Notes: generated by a model from the sequence alone, not told the origin. A DNA stretch of 64,000 bases from VAZQ01 sp963821505 (GCA_963821505.1 CAWGEH010000014.1:29126-93125); one strand, 5' to 3'. Positions 37,072-45,938 are shown, counted from the first letter of the stretch. Numbers and translations are program-made.

Positions 37072-37309
37072 TTGGACACGCTGGAACGCTTCCCGCGCGT
37101 GTGGTGCGACACCTGCGAGAAAATTCAGCGGATGACAGTTCGAGGTGGTGAAGGCGGATGACAAGAACGATCACGACTCCGCCGACGTCATCTGCCCTGA
37201 GTGCCGGTCGATCATCGCAACCCAACCCTCCACGCGGCTAGCACCCAACGCGTCGCCACGCGTCCCAAGAAGGCCGCACAAGCACGAGAGATGGCGGGGA
37301 AAGAGATAG
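37072..37309 (+). CDS. Small zinc-ribbon protein (frame break)
   Basis: A TTG start gives DTLERFPRVWCDTCEKIQRM; removing one base at about 37135 lets it continue FEVVKADDKNDHDSADVICP, then ECRSIIAT. The CxxC pairs (WCDTC and CPEC) make a zinc ribbon. It matches a small protein family I know from Bradyrhizobium (RVWCDTCQKIQP...CGECKSIIAT). Beyond ATQPSTR the sequence is probably out of register. GGGAGCTAG lies upstream as a weak ribosome-binding site. Confidence 0.55.
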
Positions 37310-37507
37310 ACCGTCTGATCGACCCGAGGAGCGGCAACGCCGCAAGAGAAGGCTACTGGGGCCGGAGGCATTTGCAGCAAAAATTCTCGCCATAACTTCT
37401 ATGTCGCGCACTGGTTCCTGAATCTCCGGCGAAAAAAAGATAGGAACTCCGCCCCTGGTCCCCGCTTTGGTTCGGCGGGACGTGACTAAGATCAGGGGAT
37501 CTTTCAC

Positions 37508-38104
37508 ATGTTTAACGTGCTAAATCGGCCAAGCTTGGCCGGAGTGCCCGCGTGCGGCGCGGCAGGGGAAGCTTCATCAGACCAAGCGCTGGTTGACCGG
37601 ATCGCTGCCGGCGACAAACTCGCCATGCAGGCGCTATTTGTAAGGCATCGGACGCCGGTTTACCGCTGGCTTCTTCGGATCGTCAGCAACCAGACGCTCG
37701 CGGAAGACCTGTTGAACGAGGTGTTCCTCGACGTGTGGCGGCAGGCCGATCGCTTCGAGGGTCGCTCCTCAGTATCGACTTGGTTAATGTCGATTGCGCG
37801 CTTCAAGGCGCTCTCGGCGCGTCGCCGTCGGACAGAAGCCGACTTGGACGAGAAGATCGAGACAACAGTGGCGGACCCTGCGAATGATCCGGAAGCTGCC
37901 TTGCAAGAAAAGAACCGTGGCGAGCTGGTGCGCGAAGCATTGACCCACCTATCCCCTGAACATCGGGAGATCATCGATCTGGTGTACTACCACGAGAAGT
38001 CGGTGGATGAGTGCGCGCAAATCCTCGGTATTCCTGCCGCCACCGTGAAGACCCGCATCTTCTATGCGCGTAGGAAATTGGCGGAGTTGGTTAAGGACGC
38101 TTGA
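37508..38104 (+). CDS. ECF-type RNA polymerase sigma factor
   Basis: A 198-residue sigma factor. Region 2: DRIAAGDKLAMQALFVRHRT, EDLLNEVFLDVWRQADRFEG and STWLMSIARFKALSARRRR. A linker follows, then region 4: LTHLSPEHREIIDLVYYHEK, SVDECAQILGIPAATVKTRI and FYARRKLAELVKDA. It is not EcfG, judging by region 2. No anti-sigma gene follows. A GGAAC at 37443 with CTTT 17 bases later is a poor match to the stress promoter. It probably directs a small regulon, perhaps its own neighbours. Confidence 0.9.
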   Translation: MFNVLNRPSLAGVPACGAAGEASSDQALVDRIAAGDKLAMQALFVRHRTPVYRWLLRIVSNQTLAEDLLNEVFLDVWRQADRFEGRSSVSTWLMSIARFKALSARRRRTEADLDEKIETTVADPANDPEAALQEKNRGELVREALTHLSPEHREIIDLVYYHEKSVDECAQILGIPAATVKTRIFYARRKLAELVKDA

Positions 38105-38190
38105 AAAAGTCTTCGACTTAGGCGGCACCAGCCCCGCTTGTTGTACAGGGGGCGCCTGCCGAACGCTAGAGAGAACCCTGTTCATCGCGT

Positions 38191-38892
38191 TCAGGGCCGT
38201 AACGAGCGATGCTCGAGACTCGCTGACCGCGTGTCGTGCTTGCTGGTCGGCACTAAGACCCGTTTCTTCAATCGATCGAATGTGCCGCGCAACTGGCGTC
38301 GCAATAAGCCCCAAACGGTCCATACCAAAATCAACCCGGCGATTATTCCGAGACTAAGTTGCTCGGCGGTCGCACCAGATAGCCTAATTGCCATGCCGAG
38401 CAGCACGCCAGGAAAGATATGAGCAGGCGCCCAGACAAGAGCCGATAGAATATTGGCTACATAGAACTGGCGCGGTGACATTCGAAGAATGCCAGCGAGC
38501 AAGGGAACGAAAGCGCGCACGATCGCTGTGAAGCGAGCCAGAAATACACTTGCGATCCCATACCTGTTTATGAACGCTTCGCTCCGGCCGATGAGGGCTG
38601 GGTACCGATTTAGTGGCCAAGCGAGAAGGATTTCACGGTGGTATCGTTGCCCAAACCAGAACGACAAACCATCGCCAACGATGGCTCCTGCGGTTGCAGC
38701 AATAAGCAGGAGCCAGAGGTTTACATCTGCTCCTGTCGAAAGAGCACAGATCGCAATTATGAGCGTTGAGCCTGGGACTACGGTCCCGATCATTGGGATG
38801 GCTTCCGACAATGCTAGTAGAAAAACCGCACTAAATGCATAATGAGAATGCGTTCCAACAAAGTCGATGAGCCAGGAAAAGTAGGATGTCAT
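38191..38892 (-). CDS. DedA-family membrane protein
   Basis: A 233-residue protein with the DedA/SNARE-associated pattern: LALSEAIPMIGTVVPGSTLI (residues 27-46, with the conserved E and (F/I)P.PG), then ATAGAIVGDGLSFWFGQRYH with G-D-x-x-x-(Y/F)-x-x-G, and the amphipathic ASVFLARFTAIVRAFVPLLAG. DedA proteins flip undecaprenyl phosphate or phospholipids across the inner membrane. The C-terminal 25 residues are basic and polar. Confidence 0.9.
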   Translation of the reverse strand: MTSYFSWLIDFVGTHSHYAFSAVFLLALSEAIPMIGTVVPGSTLIIAICALSTGADVNLWLLLIAATAGAIVGDGLSFWFGQRYHREILLAWPLNRYPALIGRSEAFINRYGIASVFLARFTAIVRAFVPLLAGILRMSPRQFYVANILSALVWAPAHIFPGVLLGMAIRLSGATAEQLSLGIIAGLILVWTVWGLLRRQLRGTFDRLKKRVLVPTSKHDTRSASLEHRSLRP

Positions 38893-38965
38893 CGGTTCGC
38901 GATCACCACTGAGCCTCCTGCTAGACTAATTCAACTCCCACGCCGTAATCGGGTTCAACGCGACT

Positions 38966-39304
38966 TCAATGCTCCGGTCGGCGGAAAGCGAACTTCAACC
39001 AGACAGCAAACCGCGACCTGATGCCTAGAATCTCTGGGCACCCGGTTGGAACGCGCGGGGTGATTCTCCTCGAGCGTAAGGTCGTAGGTCGCCCACGAAG
39101 CTCCACGGGAAGGCTCGCCAAGCCGAATGCGCCGCTGGCGGCGCCGGAGGCTGTCGCCAAGGCCCTGTGAAAGAGCTGCGTTCCCGCCCGTATGGTCCGC
39201 AGCGCCAAGGTCAGCGCCAGCTCAAGCGCTTTCGAGGTGGCCGTGGCTTGCGCGGCGGGAGCGGGCAGCGCCTGCCCGATTATTTCGATCGGTTTGGCCG
39301 CCAG
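38966..39304 (-). pseudogene. Relic of an EcsC-family gene
   Basis: On the minus strand the codons LAAKPIEIIGQALPAPAAQA ... KALELALTLALRTIRA ... LFHRALATASGAASGAFGLASLPVEL match the central part of EcsC-like proteins (KPIE...LP...KAL..AL..ALRT...HKALAALSGAAGGAFGLAALPVEL). A stop lies just upstream (39305-39307), and after LPVEL the reading is lost, so both ends are missing. The neighbouring 38893-38965 and 39305-39430 hold nothing recognisable. Confidence 0.5.
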
Positions 39305-39430
39305 TCAGACGAGCGGCAAGGCCGGGATGCTCGAGCGCCGCGACGGCTCCTTACAGCGTTGCCAGAAGCTGTCAAGAGCGACTCCCGATTACTGGGGGAT
39401 TGCCCCTTCGGCATTGCGGCTACGCTTGCA

Positions 39431-39460
39431 AAAAGGAACCCGGCTTCCGCCGGGTAAGGA
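39431..39460 (-). terminator. Intrinsic terminator after csbD
   Basis: Read on the minus strand: ACCCGGC, loop GGAA, GCCGGGT, then TCCTTTTTG. It lies about 25 bp after the stop of the CsbD-like gene. Confidence 0.75.
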
Positions 39461-39482
39461 CTTTGTCTTGACGCGCTGTTTA

Positions 39483-39686
39483 TCACCAGCGTTGTGAAGC
39501 ATACCAGTCGTCGATGTCGCGGCGGACCTGGTCTTTGGCCAGCCCGTAACGCTCCTGAATCTTGCCTTCGAGCTGTTCGCGGCCGCCGTTGATCGCGTCG
39601 AGATCGTCGTCGGTGAGTTGGCCCCACTTCTCTTTGATCTTGCCTTTAATCTGCTTCCAATTTCCTTCGACCCGATTCCAGTCCAT
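39483..39686 (-). CDS. CsbD-family stress protein
   Basis: A 67-residue hydrophilic protein: MDWNRVEGNWKQIKGKIKEK, WGQLTDDDLDAINGGREQLE, GKIQERYGLAKDQVRRDIDD. The NWKQxKGKIKEKWGxLTDDD core is diagnostic of CsbD. The family is general-stress induced in bacilli and alphaproteobacteria; its action is unknown. AGAGGAG precedes the ATG. A candidate stress promoter lies upstream and a terminator follows, so it is a one-gene unit. Confidence 0.92.
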   Translation of the reverse strand: MDWNRVEGNWKQIKGKIKEKWGQLTDDDLDAINGGREQLEGKIQERYGLAKDQVRRDIDDWYASQRW

Positions 39687-39716
39687 GGGATTCTCCTCTG
39701 GAAGAAGTACCGTGAC

Positions 39717-39742
39717 AATGTCGGGCCAGAGAACCTGGTTCC
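39717..39742 (-). promoter_or_regulatory. Candidate general-stress promoter of csbD
   Basis: On the minus strand GGAAC (39742-39738), 17-base spacer, CATT (39720-39717): one mismatch to GGAAC-N16/17-CGTT. It lies about 30 bp before the CsbD start. Confidence 0.6.
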
Positions 39743-39878
39743 CTGCGAACGGCAAAGTTTTGGGTGCCCTTGCCTCGCGCCGCAGGTCGACGGTCGGCTA
39801 CCGCACCGACGGCGTTCATGGCCGGGTGAATAGCCTCGCCGTGCGCCAGCCCTGTCCAAGCCCCAATGGCGTGCCGGC

Positions 39879-40100
39879 TCAATGGCAGTAGGGACCGTAC
39901 GGGACGCCGAATCCGTCGTATTGAAACGTCTCGTACCCGCAGGTCCGTGGCCGACCGGTCGTGCGGCCGTCGAGCGATGGCGTGGTGGCGGTGCGGTATT
40001 GAGATTTCTTCTTGGCGCGCGCATCGGCGGGCACCAGCGAAAACGCGGTCACCATGATTGCGGCGGCAAACAGGGCGAGAATAGTTTTCGGAAGCAGCAT
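39879..40100 (-). CDS. Small secreted protein, candidate stress gene
   Basis: A 73-residue protein: signal peptide at residues 1-28 (MLLPKTILALFAAAIMVTAF, ending ADA), a basic linker, then TCGYETFQYDGFGVPYGPYC, a Tyr/Gly-rich end with two cysteines that could pair. Not recognised. The start was chosen because a signal peptide begins exactly there and a stress-type promoter lies just upstream. The longer open frame upstream is not needed. Confidence 0.65.
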   Translation of the reverse strand: MLLPKTILALFAAAIMVTAFSLVPADARAKKKSQYRTATTPSLDGRTTGRPRTCGYETFQYDGFGVPYGPYCH

Positions 40101-40130
40101 CGTGCGCTCTTTCAAACCAACTCGGACGCT

Positions 40131-40155
40131 AACCATGCAACGTGGCGCTGGTTCC
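40131..40155 (-). promoter_or_regulatory. Candidate general-stress promoter of the 73-residue secreted protein
   Basis: On the minus strand GGAAC (40155-40151), 16-base spacer, GGTT (40134-40131): one mismatch to the consensus. Confidence 0.6.
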
Positions 40156-40496
40156 GGGGCGCGTGCTGGTCTCGATCGGAACGTGAACACATGAGTAGCT
40201 GCTAGACGCAATGCGCTGACGAAGCGTAGAGGTTGCGCGCGGTGGGTTCCCCCAGCGCCCATCACCCTTCTTGACATCGATACAGTTGCCAAGGCGCTGG
40301 CGACCATGGCCCAGAAGCAGTGATGGGCGTTTGAATAGGGCCGGCGGATCGCGTCATTGCGATCCGCGGCGCTTGCCCGCGGCGAAGTGCCTTCGAGTGA
40401 TAGAATATTCCAGACGCGAGTCCAGGACTCTGACGTTCGGTTTGAGAAGTCTCCGCCGCTGCGACTTTTCATCGAGCCGAGATTCGGGGTTCGCGC

Positions 40497-40730
40497 CATC
40501 GCTCGTGAAGGAAGGCCGCGCGGTCGATCGCGCGCAAGCGGGCCGGCTGTACCCGCTCAAGTGTACCAAGAGCGACACTTTCCCGATCGTTGCATCTCGG
40601 CTCAAGACCCAGGCACATCGCGTTCCTCTATTTCGGCCGCCGCGAGGGCGATCGCCTGGTCTATGCCCGCAAAGCGCGGCGCGCGAGGTCCGCGACTTTG
40701 GTAAGACAAGAGGTAGCCCGCGATCAGGTG
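40497..40730 (+). pseudogene. Relic of a LigD-type DNA ligase (C-terminal part)
   Basis: Plus-strand codons RLYPLKCTKSDTFPIVA in one frame and HIAFLYFGRREGDRLVYARK in the next match the OB-fold region of LigD-like ligases (IKVKC..SETFPIVAF...IASLYVGRREGDRLLYAGK). The two parts are out of frame with each other and the ends are missing. The rest of 40156-40791 shows no gene. Confidence 0.5.
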
Positions 40731-40791
40731 ATAGAAAGGGGCCGCCGGAGCCAGCACCGGCGGCCCGAAGTTAAACAGGCAATTGGCGTCG

Positions 40792-41286
40792 CTACCGGTT
40801 CTGGCGCGGCGCGGCCGGTGCCGGCGTTCCCGTGGTCGCGGATGCCTCCTCCGGAATCCAGGTCATCGCGTTGCGATCATACTTGAATCCCTTGGCGCTC
40901 TTAAGCGCGTCCTTGGTGGAATTCATGACCAGATACCATTTGTTGTTGTCCTTGGTAGTGGTCCTGACCGAATTGAAGGGAACGGCGACGTCCTTCTCCC
41001 CCATTCCGAGGAACCCGCCGACGCCGACGATCAGCGCGGTGATCTTGCCGTCGCGGTCGACCAGCACGTCCATGATCTCGCCGATCTTGTTGTCGGCCGG
41101 ATCGTAGACGTTCTGCTTGTACCAATGAGTGACCGTCGGGCTCTCGGCCGGCAGGCTCGTATGGATCTGGGCGGGAGGACCGGCGTTTTGTCTGGGTGCA
41201 GCCGGAGCGGCCTGCTGCGGGGCTTGCGCGCTCGCGACCGTGGTCATGAGCGCAAACAGGATGGAAGCAGATGCAAGTCTTTTCAT
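40792..41286 (-). CDS. PRC-barrel domain protein, exported
   Basis: A 164-residue protein: signal peptide at residues 1-20 (ending ASAQA), a Pro/Ala/Gln linker, then a PRC-barrel from about residue 53 (HWYKQNVYDPADNKIGEIMD VLVDRDGKITALIVGVGGFL in two adjoining pieces, then GMGEKDVAVPFNSV). A Pro/Ala/Thr tail ends it. PRC-barrel proteins of this kind are common general-stress targets in rhizobia. The perfect GGAAC-N16-CGTT promoter lies upstream. GGAGACGCCC precedes the ATG. Confidence 0.88.
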   Translation of the reverse strand: MKRLASASILFALMTTVASAQAPQQAAPAAPRQNAGPPAQIHTSLPAESPTVTHWYKQNVYDPADNKIGEIMDVLVDRDGKITALIVGVGGFLGMGEKDVAVPFNSVRTTTKDNNKWYLVMNSTKDALKSAKGFKYDRNAMTWIPEEASATTGTPAPAAPRQNR

Positions 41287-41330
41287 TGGGCGTCTCCTCT
41301 GGTGAAGAATGCAAATTCCTCCCGCAGAGA

Positions 41331-41355
41331 AACGTAACAGCGGGAACTAGGTTCC
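41331..41355 (-). promoter_or_regulatory. General-stress (sigma EcfG) promoter of the PRC-barrel gene
   Basis: On the minus strand GGAAC (41355-41351), exactly 16 bases, CGTT (41334-41331): a perfect match to GGAAC-N16/17-CGTT, 45 bp before the start codon. It is the best of eight such sites in 36-52 kb. Confidence 0.8.
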
Positions 41356-41383
41356 CAGGCAAACTTCGCGCCGTTGATGTAAG

Positions 41384-41602
41384 TCATGGTCGGATCGTCT
41401 TTGGCACTGGAGCCAGAGCGGCCGCGCCAAAGCCCGAAGCGCGGTGCTGTTGGCTATCGAACCACTCTGCCTGCTCCGCAAGTGCGGCCCAGTCACGGGC
41501 CAGCTCCTGATATGAGATCTTGATGAAAGGGTCTCTTGCTTGCTGCGCAAACTCCCTCGCACGACCTGCTTTGCGTCGATATTGATCTGCTCGTAATAGC
41601 AT
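41384..41602 (-). CDS. Small helical hypothetical protein, Bradyrhizobium-type
   Basis: A 72-residue protein: LRADQYRRKAGRAREFAQQA, RDPFIKISYQELARDWAALA, EQAEWFDSQQ. It belongs to a very common small family in Bradyrhizobium-like genomes (DEYRRxAxECRxxAExARDPxIKxxYLELARQWRxLAExAE). Function unknown. The tail (GFGAAALAPVPKTIRP) is variable. The ATG lacks a good ribosome-binding site. Confidence 0.7.
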   Translation of the reverse strand: MLLRADQYRRKAGRAREFAQQARDPFIKISYQELARDWAALAEQAEWFDSQQHRASGFGAAALAPVPKTIRP

Positions 41603-42038
41603 GCACAGCTAACTCGGGAGCGGGGTGTTCGTTCCGCATCTGATGGAGTCGCGCAAGGCAAGCGCTCCGTCCCCCGCAAGAGTGGCAAGTTCACGACCAA
41701 GACAGGCTAGGGTCGGCCGCTCGCTCGCTGCCGATCGGCGATCGAGCGTGAAGAGGATCGCAAAGAAAGGCGAAGGTGATTGCGGCGACCTGAAGTCGCT
41801 CGGATTGAGAAAGCGAAGAGTTGAGAAGCTGCTGCACCGCACAAGGTCAAGCTCGCCGCAGGCCAAAGCATTGTTGGCCGAAAACATAAAGTCCCAGAAG
41901 AAATGCTAGACGCAACCTTCGAAGCGCAACAACACCGGCGATCAGCAGCGGCCCAACGTTGAGGCCCGTATACCGTCGCCATTACCCACCGCGGCGCCGA
42001 ACGCCAAAGGCGAGCACGCGCAACGAACCCATAGATCC
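41603..42038. other. Intergenic region, no supported gene
   Basis: Open frames exist on both strands (plus 41625-41909, minus 41609-41887) but neither has a ribosome-binding site or recognisable domain, and they overlap each other. I see no repeat or terminator. Confidence 0.4.
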
Positions 42039-43236
42039 ATGACCGTTGAGCGCGGCGCACTCGTTCGATTTATGGCGCTCTACGCCACGCTCTTCAGTGC
42101 GTTCGGATTTGCCTCGCCGTTCTTGCCGGCCTTTCTTGCAGGGCGCGGGATCGGATCCGAGGAACTCGGCTTCGTGCTGGGTGCGGCAACCGCGCTGCGG
42201 CTCGCATGTGGTCCCATTGCCGGGCGCATGGCGGATCGTTTCCAAATCTTCCGGGCAGAACTTGCCGCTTGTGCCATTTTGGCCGCAAGCGCGGGCGTTC
42301 TCTACCTGGCAACGTATGGGTTTTTGGACGGTAATGGCCGTCAGCCTGTTTCAGGCCGCGACGCTCTCGCCTCTCGTTCCGCTTGCCGACGCCCTGTCGC
42401 TCGCCCATGCTCGACCACGTGAAAAGAACATGAAGGGATTCGAGTACGGGTGGGTGCGGGGCACGGGCTCGGCTGCGTTCATCGCAGGCACGCTGCTGGC
42501 GGGGCACGTCACAGGTGGCTGGGGCTTCTCAGCGATCATCTGGCTGAGCGCGGCGGCGTTGCTGACGGTCCCGGTCGCGGCCAGCATGGTGCCGGCATTT
42601 CCCGCAAGAGCAGGCAGAGATCCCCCAGCACAGATTACGCATCGGCCCTGGCTGACGCTACTGCGGCAACGCGCTTTCGTGCGCGTCACCCTGGTCGCCG
42701 CCCTCGTTCTCGGCAGTCATGCGATGTACAATTCGTTTGCGGTGATCCGCTGGACGCAGGCCGGTATCAGCACTGCCACCATCAGCGTGCTTTGGTCGGA
42801 GTCGGTCGCCGGCGAGGTGCTGGTTTTTCTATTCCTGGGTCCAATGCTCCTGCGGGCGCTCAAGCCGGCCGTCGCATTGGCGGTGGCGGCGCTTTGCGGA
42901 CTGGCGCGGTGGGCGGTCATGGCGCAGACGGCCGACGTTGCGGCGCTCGCCCTAGTGCAGCCCTTGCACGGCTTCACCTTTGCGCTCCTCTACCTCGCAT
43001 CCATGAATATCATTACCGACACGGTGCCGCGCGCTTTGGCGGCAACGGCTCAGGCCGTCTACGGCCTCATCGGCGTTGGCGGCGCCACCGCCGTTTTGAT
43101 CCTGCTTTCAGGATGGCTTTATGCGAAATTCGGACCGGCGGGATTTTGGGCAATGGGGGCCCTGTGCGTGGCCGCATTTCCGTTCATCTGGCTGCTGCAT
43201 CGGATACCTGTGGCTAGCCCGAACAACGACCGGTGA
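42039..43236 (+). CDS. MFS transporter, HcaT/MFS_1-like group (one frame break)
   Basis: About 398 residues with twelve predicted helices when one extra T in the run at 42321-42325 is ignored (VLYLATYGF-WTVMAVSLFQ). Seen: FMALYATLFSAFGFASPFLP, RLACGPIAGRMADRF (the loop 2-3 motif), EYGWVRGTGSAAFIAG, MNIITDTVPRALAATAQAVY. The EYGWxRxxGS segment places it with HcaT-like MFS_1 proteins. Substrate unknown. Start ATG 42039 is preceded only by a weak site. Confidence 0.82.
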
Positions 43237-43384
43237 GGTAAACGCTTTCCTTTCTCGCTGCCTTTTCGTAATTGAATAATGGTGCTGGCTCTCGTTGTGG
43301 CCTGGAGATCGTCCGACCAAGTGTCTCGCTGCTTCTAAGCGTCATGTAGCCCGGGGACGGCGGGGGCGAAGATTCGTGTGACGG

Positions 43385-43579
43385 TTATTTCTTGCCACCT
43401 GGAATAGCCGGCGTTTCCGGGGCAGAAACTATGCCTCCCTGGTTGCTGGGCTCGTCATGGTTGCGCGTGCTGTAGAGCAAGAAGCCGATAAGTAACGCCC
43501 CAAATACAACCGCACCGAGGATGTATCGATCATTCCTATTCAGGGCAGGTCTGGGATTCGACGGTCGTTGGTCAGTCAT
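43385..43579 (-). CDS. Small single-pass membrane protein, last gene of the LEA-like operon
   Basis: A 64-residue protein: polar N-terminus (MTDQRPSNPRPALNRNDRYI), one helix (about 20-38, LGAVVFGALLIGFLLYSTR), polar Pro/Gly tail. It lies 31 bp after the previous gene on the same strand. Not recognised. The 43237-43384 gap between it and the convergent MFS gene holds no clear terminator. Confidence 0.65.
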   Translation of the reverse strand: MTDQRPSNPRPALNRNDRYILGAVVFGALLIGFLLYSTRNHDEPSNQGGIVSAPETPAIPGGKK

Positions 43580-43610
43580 CTCAATGCCTTGCGAATGTTA
43601 TGATGCAGCT

Positions 43611-43919
43611 TTAGTTGAGACTTCTCGTCTTTGCCGCAGCTACAATGCGATTGACGGAATCCTGGATCGTCTGAACAAGTTCGGGCGAGGCCAACTCGGA
43701 AAAGTCTACGTCTTCATCGCTACTGCAGACCTGCGACGCGAGCACACGAAAAAGCAGGGAGCGCGTTTCGACCCTTCCGATCTGCGGGAGCTCCCTTGGA
43801 TTGAGAAATTCAAAGCGGTGATCTGGAAACAGACCAGGCAGCTCGGCGCGCAAGTCCTCGGATGCACGCCCCGTCGGCGTTTCATCGACGTCGGTCACCA
43901 CCACTCCGAACTCGTACAT
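43611..43919 (-). CDS. Hypothetical protein, fifth gene of the LEA-like operon
   Basis: A 102-residue soluble, acidic protein (MYEFGVVVTDVDETPTGRAS, DLRAELPGLFPDHRFEFLNP, SRVCSSDEDVDFSELASPEL-like end) with no domain known to me. It starts 8 bp after the stop of the DUF3618-like gene, so it is part of the same operon. Confidence 0.6.
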   Translation of the reverse strand: MYEFGVVVTDVDETPTGRASEDLRAELPGLFPDHRFEFLNPRELPQIGRVETRSLLFRVLASQVCSSDEDVDFSELASPELVQTIQDSVNRIVAAAKTRSLN

Positions 43920-43927
43920 TAAGGCTT

Positions 43928-44695
43928 CTACCCGCTTCCCCGGCCTCGCCTCTGATACGCGATCCCCACCGCGGCTGTGACGGCAACTGCCGCCGCAGCG
44001 AGAAGATAGGTATCGCGGTCTTCGCGGTCGGGAACCGCGTCCCGCATCGTCTGCGAAACGCGCGCCGCCGCCGAGCCCGCTCTATCGGCGACTTCCGCTG
44101 CAGTTTCGCGCGCGGCATGTTGAGCGCCCTGCAGCGCATCGGATGCGCTTTCCGCCACCGATGCCGCCTTTTCGGCGATCTCTCCTGCGGTCTGCCGGAT
44201 CGCATCGCCGGCCTGTGCGCTCCAATCCTGTACTTTCTCCTTCGCGGCGTCCGCGAGCGCTTCGGCGTGCGAGGAGAGGTCGCCGCCTCGTCGCTGCAGG
44301 ATCGGATCTTCGTCGATCAATCCCATATAGGGCTGCGAGGCGCGCTGCGAGGGCGTGGTGCGCGCCAATCCGATCAATCCCAATCCAACGAGCACAGTTG
44401 CGATCGGCGGCCGATGCACGAATCGCCACGCCAGTCCGGCGCCGATGGCAATCGTAGCGAGCGGATTCGCTGCGGCTCTCGCCTTTAGCTCCGCCACCAG
44501 CCGCTGCGCGCCGTCTTGGGCAGCGTCCTTGGCCTTGTCTACCGCCTCATCCTTGGTCTCGCGCATGTCGGCCCAAAGGTCATTCTTGAGCCGTGCCAGG
44601 TTTGCTGGCGAGCGTAGCCGAACCAGGTCATCGGCAAACTTTGCGCGCGCCTGCTCGACATCGCGCTCGAGCGCGTTGAGTTCGGATGCGCTCAT
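43928..44695 (-). CDS. DUF3618-like membrane protein with LEA-like helices
   Basis: A 255-residue protein. The N-terminus (ELNALERDVEQARAKFADDL, RLKNDLWADMRETKDEAVDK) is the DUF3618 pattern. Two hydrophobic segments follow at about 75-110 (NPLATIAIGAGLAWRFVHRP, VLVGLGLIGLA). Then comes a long Ala/Glu/Lys/Asp-rich amphipathic stretch (ADAAKEKVQDWSAQAGDAIR, AEKAASVAESASDALQGAQH) and a last helix. The stretch resembles LEA or apolipoprotein repeats that shield membranes. The start overlaps the previous gene's stop by 4 bp. Confidence 0.72.
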   Translation of the reverse strand: MSASELNALERDVEQARAKFADDLVRLRSPANLARLKNDLWADMRETKDEAVDKAKDAAQDGAQRLVAELKARAAANPLATIAIGAGLAWRFVHRPPIATVLVGLGLIGLARTTPSQRASQPYMGLIDEDPILQRRGGDLSSHAEALADAAKEKVQDWSAQAGDAIRQTAGEIAEKAASVAESASDALQGAQHAARETAAEVADRAGSAAARVSQTMRDAVPDREDRDTYLLAAAAVAVTAAVGIAYQRRGRGSG

Positions 44696-45546
44696 CGGTT
44701 GCCTTGCCTCGGCCAGATATCTGGTCGTGCCGTGCTAGGGCCCTGATTACTGGCGCTCCAGTCTTGCCCCGCTTCGAAGCTCTGCCCTCGGCTACTGGCG
44801 GGACTCTGCGGCGCCGTGGTGCCGCGGGTCTGATCTTCCGGTTTGCCGGACACAGCGTTGGTAAATGTGTCCGTCACCTCACCCGCAACCTCTTTGAGGC
44901 CCTCCGTGGTCAGGCCCCGCTCCTCGGCGGCGCTCTTGAGGCGCTCGCCGGCTTTGCCCGCTGCGTCCTTGACTCTTTCCACGGCTTTTCCGGCAGCTTG
45001 CCTGATGCTCTCGCCCGCGGACCCCAACGTGCGGTTTTCGATCTCGGTCGTCGGAAACACGGCCGCAACTGCGGCCCCGGCTGCCAGTCCGGCCATGACC
45101 ACCGCCAGCGGCTGCTCGCGCAGCAGGCGGTTCATGCCGGATTCCAGAGTCGATTGGGCTTGCTGCGTCAGACGAGAGGTGTGTTCCGATACGTTGCGGC
45201 GAGCGTCTTGCGCGAAGTCCGCCGCCGCCTCGGTGTACGAGCTGGCCGCATCCGAAACCCGATCTTTGATATCCGATGCGTACTCCGCCGCGGAATCAGC
45301 GGTGCGAGATAATCCTTCTCGGACGCTTGACGACGCTGGCCCCGGGAACGCACGCCGGAAATCGGCTCGATGCTCGTGGCCGGCGTCGTCGTACCGGGAA
45401 GTCCTCCTGAAAACGGAGCCGCCGCTGCGCATCAGCAGGCAACAGCCCGCAGCCAGCAGCAGGAGGGCTTCGGGATTGCGGCGTGCGGCACCGAGAAGCC
45501 GGCCGCCGGCTTGCGAAAGATCGTCCGCATATGGGTCGTGAGTCAT
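44692..45546 (-). CDS. LEA-like, Ala/Glu-rich membrane-associated protein
   Basis: A 284-residue protein: one N-terminal hydrophobic segment (EALLLLAAGCCLLMRSG), long amphipathic helices (SAAEYASDIKDRVSDAASSY, KAVERVKDAAGKAGERLKSA), one central helix pair (PLAVVMAGLAAGAAVAAVFP), and a polar Ser/Gln tail. The repeated E/K/A pattern is LEA-like. It overlaps its neighbours on both sides by 4 bp (ATGA), so it is translationally coupled within the operon. Probably a membrane- or desiccation-protective protein. Confidence 0.7.
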   Translation of the reverse strand: MTHDPYADDLSQAGGRLLGAARRNPEALLLLAAGCCLLMRSGGSVFRRTSRYDDAGHEHRADFRRAFPGPASSSVREGLSRTADSAAEYASDIKDRVSDAASSYTEAAADFAQDARRNVSEHTSRLTQQAQSTLESGMNRLLREQPLAVVMAGLAAGAAVAAVFPTTEIENRTLGSAGESIRQAAGKAVERVKDAAGKAGERLKSAAEERGLTTEGLKEVAGEVTDTFTNAVSGKPEDQTRGTTAPQSPASSRGQSFEAGQDWSASNQGPSTARPDIWPRQGNR

Positions 45547-45938
45547 GTGAGCTGTTCCTTAGCTGTCTTGATGTCTTGCGTGATCTGTCTGGCGGTCCGC
45601 GAGGGCAGCAGAGCGTCATCTGTCAGGGAGCGTCCGTGAAAGAAGGCAGCGGCGGCTATCGCTATGAGAACGGCCGCCACTAGCAGACATGACCAGTGCA
45701 GCGCCAAGCCGAAGCTCGCGAGGGCGAATACCGCCGCTTCTACGATCAACAGCGCAGCGACCATTCCCAAGATGCCGGCCACCACCATCCAAGCGCTGGC
45801 GCGCAGGCGGGAGGTGATTTTCTCGGTGATCTCGGTCTTCGCCAGCTGAAACTCCTTCTGCACCAGCTGGGCGAGATCGGCCAGAAGGTCGGTCAAGGCC
45901 CGCGTGAGGCCCGAGTTCTGCAGGTGGTCAAGTGCCAT
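45543..45938 (-). CDS. Phage-holin-superfamily (DUF1469-like) membrane protein
   Basis: A 131-residue protein: an N-terminal helix (ALTDLLADLAQLVQKEFQLAKTEITEKI, in the family style of 'LV+KEI.LAK.E+'), then two membrane helices (ASAWMVVAGILGMVAALLIV and FGLALHWSCLLVAAVLIAIA). Despite the name, such proteins in proteobacteria are usually stress-related and not lytic. ATG 45938 chosen; 45971 is also possible and would add MNPSAVERDNS. It overlaps both neighbouring genes. Confidence 0.75.
   Translation of the reverse strand: MALDHLQNSGLTRALTDLLADLAQLVQKEFQLAKTEITEKITSRLRASAWMVVAGILGMVAALLIVEAAVFALASFGLALHWSCLLVAAVLIAIAAAAFFHGRSLTDDALLPSRTARQITQDIKTAKEQLT

Noticed and set aside
39192..39497. 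101-codon plus-strand frame
   Set aside because: It overlaps the EcsC relic and the csbD terminator on the other strand, and has no ribosome-binding site.
45543..45938. Prophage because of a holin-superfamily gene
   Set aside because: No other phage gene is nearby. This family is common as a chromosomal stress gene, and here it is inside a LEA-like operon.
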